32,156 nucleotides of DNA from Treponema sp. (GTDB lineage: Bacteria > Spirochaetota > Spirochaetia > Treponematales > Breznakiellaceae). The translations under genes and the position numbers were made by a program. Of the stretch, positions 29,596-32,156 are shown in pieces (within the stretch, counting starts at the first letter, position 1; each line of letters starts with the position of its first letter). The stretch is from contig JAIRWM010000199.1 of NCBI GenBank assembly GCA_031268975.1, positions 1 to 32,156 on the forward strand, read 5' to 3'. The notes under the pieces are model-generated. The model did no database searches. It was not told where the DNA came from and saw nothing but the letters and a program-made list of their open reading frames with translations.

Positions 29596-29613
29596 TTCCG
29601 CCTGATTATTGGA

Positions 29614-29658
29614 GTTGTTCGATACCTGAAGTTATCCAACAACTCTGTTGAATAATTC
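29614..29658 (-). repeat. Hairpin repeat with alternative pairing
   Basis: GTTGTTCGATACC (29614-29626) pairs imperfectly (11 of 13) with GTTATCCAACAAC (29631-29643). The second arm can instead pair with TGTTGAATAA (29646-29655) in 9 of 10 positions. Hairpin and ATTCTATT tail resemble the structure at 16224-16260, so both may belong to one dispersed family. It lies between the lipoprotein stop and sbcD and may act as a terminator. Confidence 0.55.
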
Positions 29659-30917
29659 TATTCCTTAATTCGGCTATAGTCACGATAATAAACACCGTAA
29701 TCAGGGAATCTTAATATACGCCTTCCGCCCATAAGAGTTAATACGAGCTTTCCAGGAGGGAAATCTTCAAACAAATATAAATTATCTGCAAAATTTTGTT
29801 TCTCGGTACTGTAAATTCCACCCGAAATTAAAATATGCCTGTCCCAGCCGATTTCGTCATTCGTTAATAAAACCCGGTATACACGGGGATTGTTTGTTTG
29901 AAGTATATCAACCGTGTAATATGTTTTCTGTGTATCTGTGGCGGTAAAAAGAATTTTGAAAAACGGATCTATTATCCATTTTGCTTCTGTTGCGTTGTAT
30001 AACCCTACAGCACGTTCTTTTGTTTCGTTATTCTTAAAATATACCAAATAGATTCGTTTGGATATCTCAAGAGGTGCATTTAAATATATTTTTGGATCGC
30101 GGTAGAATGGAACAGCTCTTTCAAAGGGCATATCAAATTCGGAGGCTAAATCCGTAAGCGCGCCGCACAAATCAGGATCGGCATATATTTTTTCGATATA
30201 GGGGCGATAATCGATCTTTATATCGTATCCTATTATTGATAAATGGGCGATAATACCCCTCCTCTCAAAATAGTCTTCCAGTATATTGACAGTAAGATCA
30301 GGGTCATTTTTCGCAATATATTTTATATCACCGGTATCCATAAATTGATATAAATCCCCGCCAACAAGAAAATACTCTCCTACCGTTTCAACGGTATATA
30401 TCAACGAATTTTTTCTTTTTGGAACAATCGTTTTTCCGGTTACAAGATTAACCATGCGGTATTTTGAATAATCCTGACGATAAGATCCTATACTAAAACC
30501 TGATAACCACGCAATATGGAGTTTATTTCTTGTGTATTGGTTTCCCAAAATCGCCGCGGCACCCCTTCCATTTTCAGATGTAATAAAATATACCTCGTCA
30601 AACCTTCCTACCGGAATAACTTCTCCGTCCTTGTTGATTATTGATTCTTCATCAAGCTGGTTGTTTCTTACTACCGCATAATTGCCGGTAAATGGAGATG
30701 CAAAAACATATTGCGCCTTAATCACAATTTCCCCGGTATCCTCATCCAGATAGCCCCACAGCTTTTCATTTTTTGAATCATATTCTACAAAAGGTATCAG
30801 ACTGCCCGCATGGTTTGCCGTTTTCCCGGTTTTTTTTGCATCAATATGGCGGCATCCTGTAAGATAAAATAAAGAGAGTAAACCCATAACAGCGGCAGTA
30901 TTTACAAATTTAACCAT
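29658..30917 (-). CDS. Lipoprotein with WG-repeat-like sequence
   Basis: A 419-residue predicted lipoprotein. The start ATG at 30917 is preferred over one at 30932 because a promoter ends exactly 6 nt before it. The signal peptide (VNTAAVMGLLSLFYL) ends in the lipobox L-T-G-C with C22 as the lipidated residue. The N-terminal mature part (about 45-110) resembles WG-repeat proteins (LWGYLDEDTGEIVIKAQYVF, then ASPFTGNYAVVRN). The remainder is beta-rich and has no motif that I recognise. It should face the periplasm or outer surface. Its substrate or partner is unknown. The M50 protease gene lies upstream on the same strand, 73 nt away, but the lipoprotein gene has its own promoter. Confidence 0.65.
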   Translation of the reverse strand: MVKFVNTAAVMGLLSLFYLTGCRHIDAKKTGKTANHAGSLIPFVEYDSKNEKLWGYLDEDTGEIVIKAQYVFASPFTGNYAVVRNNQLDEESIINKDGEVIPVGRFDEVYFITSENGRGAAAILGNQYTRNKLHIAWLSGFSIGSYRQDYSKYRMVNLVTGKTIVPKRKNSLIYTVETVGEYFLVGGDLYQFMDTGDIKYIAKNDPDLTVNILEDYFERRGIIAHLSIIGYDIKIDYRPYIEKIYADPDLCGALTDLASEFDMPFERAVPFYRDPKIYLNAPLEISKRIYLVYFKNNETKERAVGLYNATEAKWIIDPFFKILFTATDTQKTYYTVDILQTNNPRVYRVLLTNDEIGWDRHILISGGIYSTEKQNFADNLYLFEDFPPGKLVLTLMGGRRILRFPDYGVYYRDYSRIKE

Positions 30918-30923
30918 AGCGGT

Positions 30924-30951
30924 ATTATGCATACATAAAGCATTTTGTCAA
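30924..30951 (-). promoter_or_regulatory. Lipoprotein gene promoter (leaderless type)
   Basis: Read on the minus strand: TTGACA (plus 30946-30951), a 16-bp spacer, CATAAT (plus 30924-30929), then exactly 6 nt to the ATG at 30917. No Shine-Dalgarno sequence. Confidence 0.6.
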
Positions 30952-30990
30952 TAGATTTGTTCCAGCATCCAGCCCCGGCGAGGTTCATCG

Positions 30991-31620
30991 TCAAAAAAAT
31001 ATTGATATTATTGCTTCAACTATATTCGATATCGGCAATATGGTATAATCGGTCCTGCTTTGGATTACCAATATTAAAAAAAGAAGCGGCGTACCGAGTC
31101 TCATAATTTTATTTTCAGTCTCGGGACTTAAATTGATGCCCGAAAGAAAAATATGGCTTCCGTCTAACGGAGGAATGGGAAGGATGTTGAATACAAAAAG
31201 GCCAAGGTTTGTATAAGACCAGTAAAACAATACATTTGTTACGTAGTCCAATACATTGTAAACGGCTTCACTGCCGGTAGATAATGCCACTGTCCATAAA
31301 ACTTTAACAAGAAGAATAAACAGTATTCCCAAAATCAAATTCGAGATTGGCCCCGCCGCCGCAATGATTGCCTTATCCCTTTTAGGATTTTTCAGCATGT
31401 TCTGATTGAATTGAACCGGTTTTGCCCAGCCGAATCCCGCGATGATTATAAAAATCAATCCAATAATATCAATATGCTTTATTGGATCAAGGGTAAGCCG
31501 GCCCTGTTCTTTTGCCGTTGTATCTCCCAATTTATACGCGGCGAAGGCATGAAAGTATTCATGGATCGTAAACCCGATAATAACGCCGGGAACAGAATAA
31601 ACGATACGCTGCCAGTCCAT
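30991..31620 (-). CDS. M50 site-2 protease family membrane metalloprotease
   Basis: A 209-residue membrane protease of the small, PDZ-free type. The zinc motif H-E-Y-F-H is in the first segment (GFTIHEYFHAFAAYKLGDTTAKEQGRL begins it), and the third zinc ligand is D in I-P-P-L-D-G-S-H. Four or five membrane segments are predicted, and A-A-G-P-I-S-N is typical of the family. Such proteases cut substrates within the membrane; relatives act in regulated intramembrane proteolysis. The start codon overlaps the stop of the hydrolase gene (TAATG), so translation is coupled. The sequence is AT-rich like its neighbours. Confidence 0.85.
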   Translation of the reverse strand: MDWQRIVYSVPGVIIGFTIHEYFHAFAAYKLGDTTAKEQGRLTLDPIKHIDIIGLIFIIIAGFGWAKPVQFNQNMLKNPKRDKAIIAAAGPISNLILGILFILLVKVLWTVALSTGSEAVYNVLDYVTNVLFYWSYTNLGLFVFNILPIPPLDGSHIFLSGINLSPETENKIMRLGTPLLFLILVIQSRTDYTILPISNIVEAIISIFF

Positions 31621-32156
31621 TATCTTTGCTCCAATTCTTTTAAAAATAGCTTACATTCATCCGCCAATTTCTCAGGTTCGTATTGATGAATATAATGCCC
31701 GCAATTTAATTGTATCAATTTCGCGTTTACTGTTTTCGCGAAATTTTTTTGACATTCTATCCAAAAATCGCCAATTTCAGATCCGTCTGAGGAAAATAAT
31801 AACATCGGCATTTTTGGATAAGCGGTTTCCTGTACTTTCGCGGCATTTTCACGCAGACTTTTTAGTTCATTTATCAGTGTTTTATTTGCGGCGTTTCTAT
31901 AGGTCAAGTACTTTACCTGTTCCTGTTCTTCTTGATTTAGACCGCTGGTATTTATTGGGAAAAAGCATGAAATGCGCTTGATTCCCATCGTTGACCCAAT
32001 TCCAAGAAAATAGAACGGAACGGGATTTGCGTTGACGGAATCGTATGCTTCCGGCATCGCCATGTCAATGCCGATTATTGCTTTTATTTCATCAGGATAT
32101 TTTTGTGCCATTATTAACATACATTTTTTCACAACCACTATTTCATTCCTGTTTAC
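31620..32156 (-). CDS. Alpha/beta hydrolase-like protein, 5' end beyond the window
   Basis: A partial gene: the frame is open to the right edge. The visible roughly 178 residues include A-Q-K-Y-P-D-E-I-K-A-I-I-G-I-D-M-A, typical of the helix after the nucleophile in alpha/beta hydrolases. The likely catalytic acid is D in L-F-S-S-D-G-S-E, and the likely histidine is in N-C-G-H-Y-I-H-Q-Y. The nucleophile elbow (G-x-S-x-G) should lie just before the A-Q-K-Y-P-D-E segment, but the residues there (NRNEIVVVKKCMLIM) do not contain it. The protein may be altered or a pseudogene; the rest of the gene is needed. It overlaps the M50 gene by one base (TAATG). Confidence 0.6.
   Translation of the reverse strand, partial: VNRNEIVVVKKCMLIMAQKYPDEIKAIIGIDMAMPEAYDSVNANPVPFYFLGIGSTMGIKRISCFFPINTSGLNQEEQEQVKYLTYRNAANKTLINELKSLRENAAKVQETAYPKMPMLLFSSDGSEIGDFWIECQKNFAKTVNAKLIQLNCGHYIHQYEPEKLADECKLFLKELEQR

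Noticed and set aside
1-32156. CRISPR array, insertion sequence or rRNA genes
   Set aside because: No regularly spaced repeats, transposase motifs or rRNA-like sequence were seen.

Overview
The window looks like a chromosomal segment of a spirochete, most probably a nitrogen-fixing Treponema of the termite-gut type. This is inferred from content alone: a type III glutamine synthetase, a NifA-type activator, AmtB with a PII protein, an elongation factor G, SbcCD, PilZ proteins of a spirochetal style, and moderately GC-rich coding sequence interrupted by AT-rich stretches. No database comparison was possible.

Layout. Positions 1-2900 hold a signalling cluster: a small PilZ protein, a STAS anti-anti-sigma protein, a large PilZ protein whose two ligand motifs are far apart, and a secreted protein. 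Positions 2980-8560 hold a nucleotide-sugar-epimerase-like protein, an 8-cysteine ferredoxin, an M23 peptidase, a class A penicillin-binding protein and a lone ParB-like domain. Positions 8587-16187 hold a large hybrid sensor kinase, EF-G, a two-domain nucleoside diphosphate kinase, tRNA-Leu(UAA) and TatD, whose start codon lies 2 nt behind the tRNA. Positions 16270-18085 form an AT-rich accessory island: a sugar O-methyltransferase-like gene, a small gene, about 300 nt of highly structured non-coding DNA, and an XRE-type regulator. Positions 18312-25130 form a nitrogen block: glnN, glnK, amtB (behind a near-consensus sigma-54 promoter) and a NifA-like activator, interrupted by an AT-rich membrane-protein gene. 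Positions 25205-29595 carry sbcC and sbcD. The AT-rich right end carries a lipoprotein, an M50 protease and part of an alpha/beta hydrolase.

How the genes may work together. The NifA-like activator, the sigma-54 promoter, AmtB, a PII protein that lacks the usual uridylylation tyrosine, and GSIII form a coherent ammonium uptake and assimilation unit. The regulator island carries the same 9-bp word, GCTATGCGT, in the promoters of both the regulator gene and the neighbouring small gene, which suggests a self-contained circuit.

Most unusual signals. (1) A repeated promoter design puts a -10 box 6-8 nt before the ATG with no Shine-Dalgarno sequence, so many mRNAs here are probably leaderless. (2) EF-G and the NDK gene share one nearly symmetric, overlapping divergent promoter. 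(3) tRNA-Leu sits directly before tatD, so tRNA 3' processing would leave an almost leaderless tatD mRNA. No CRISPR array, insertion sequence or rRNA was seen.
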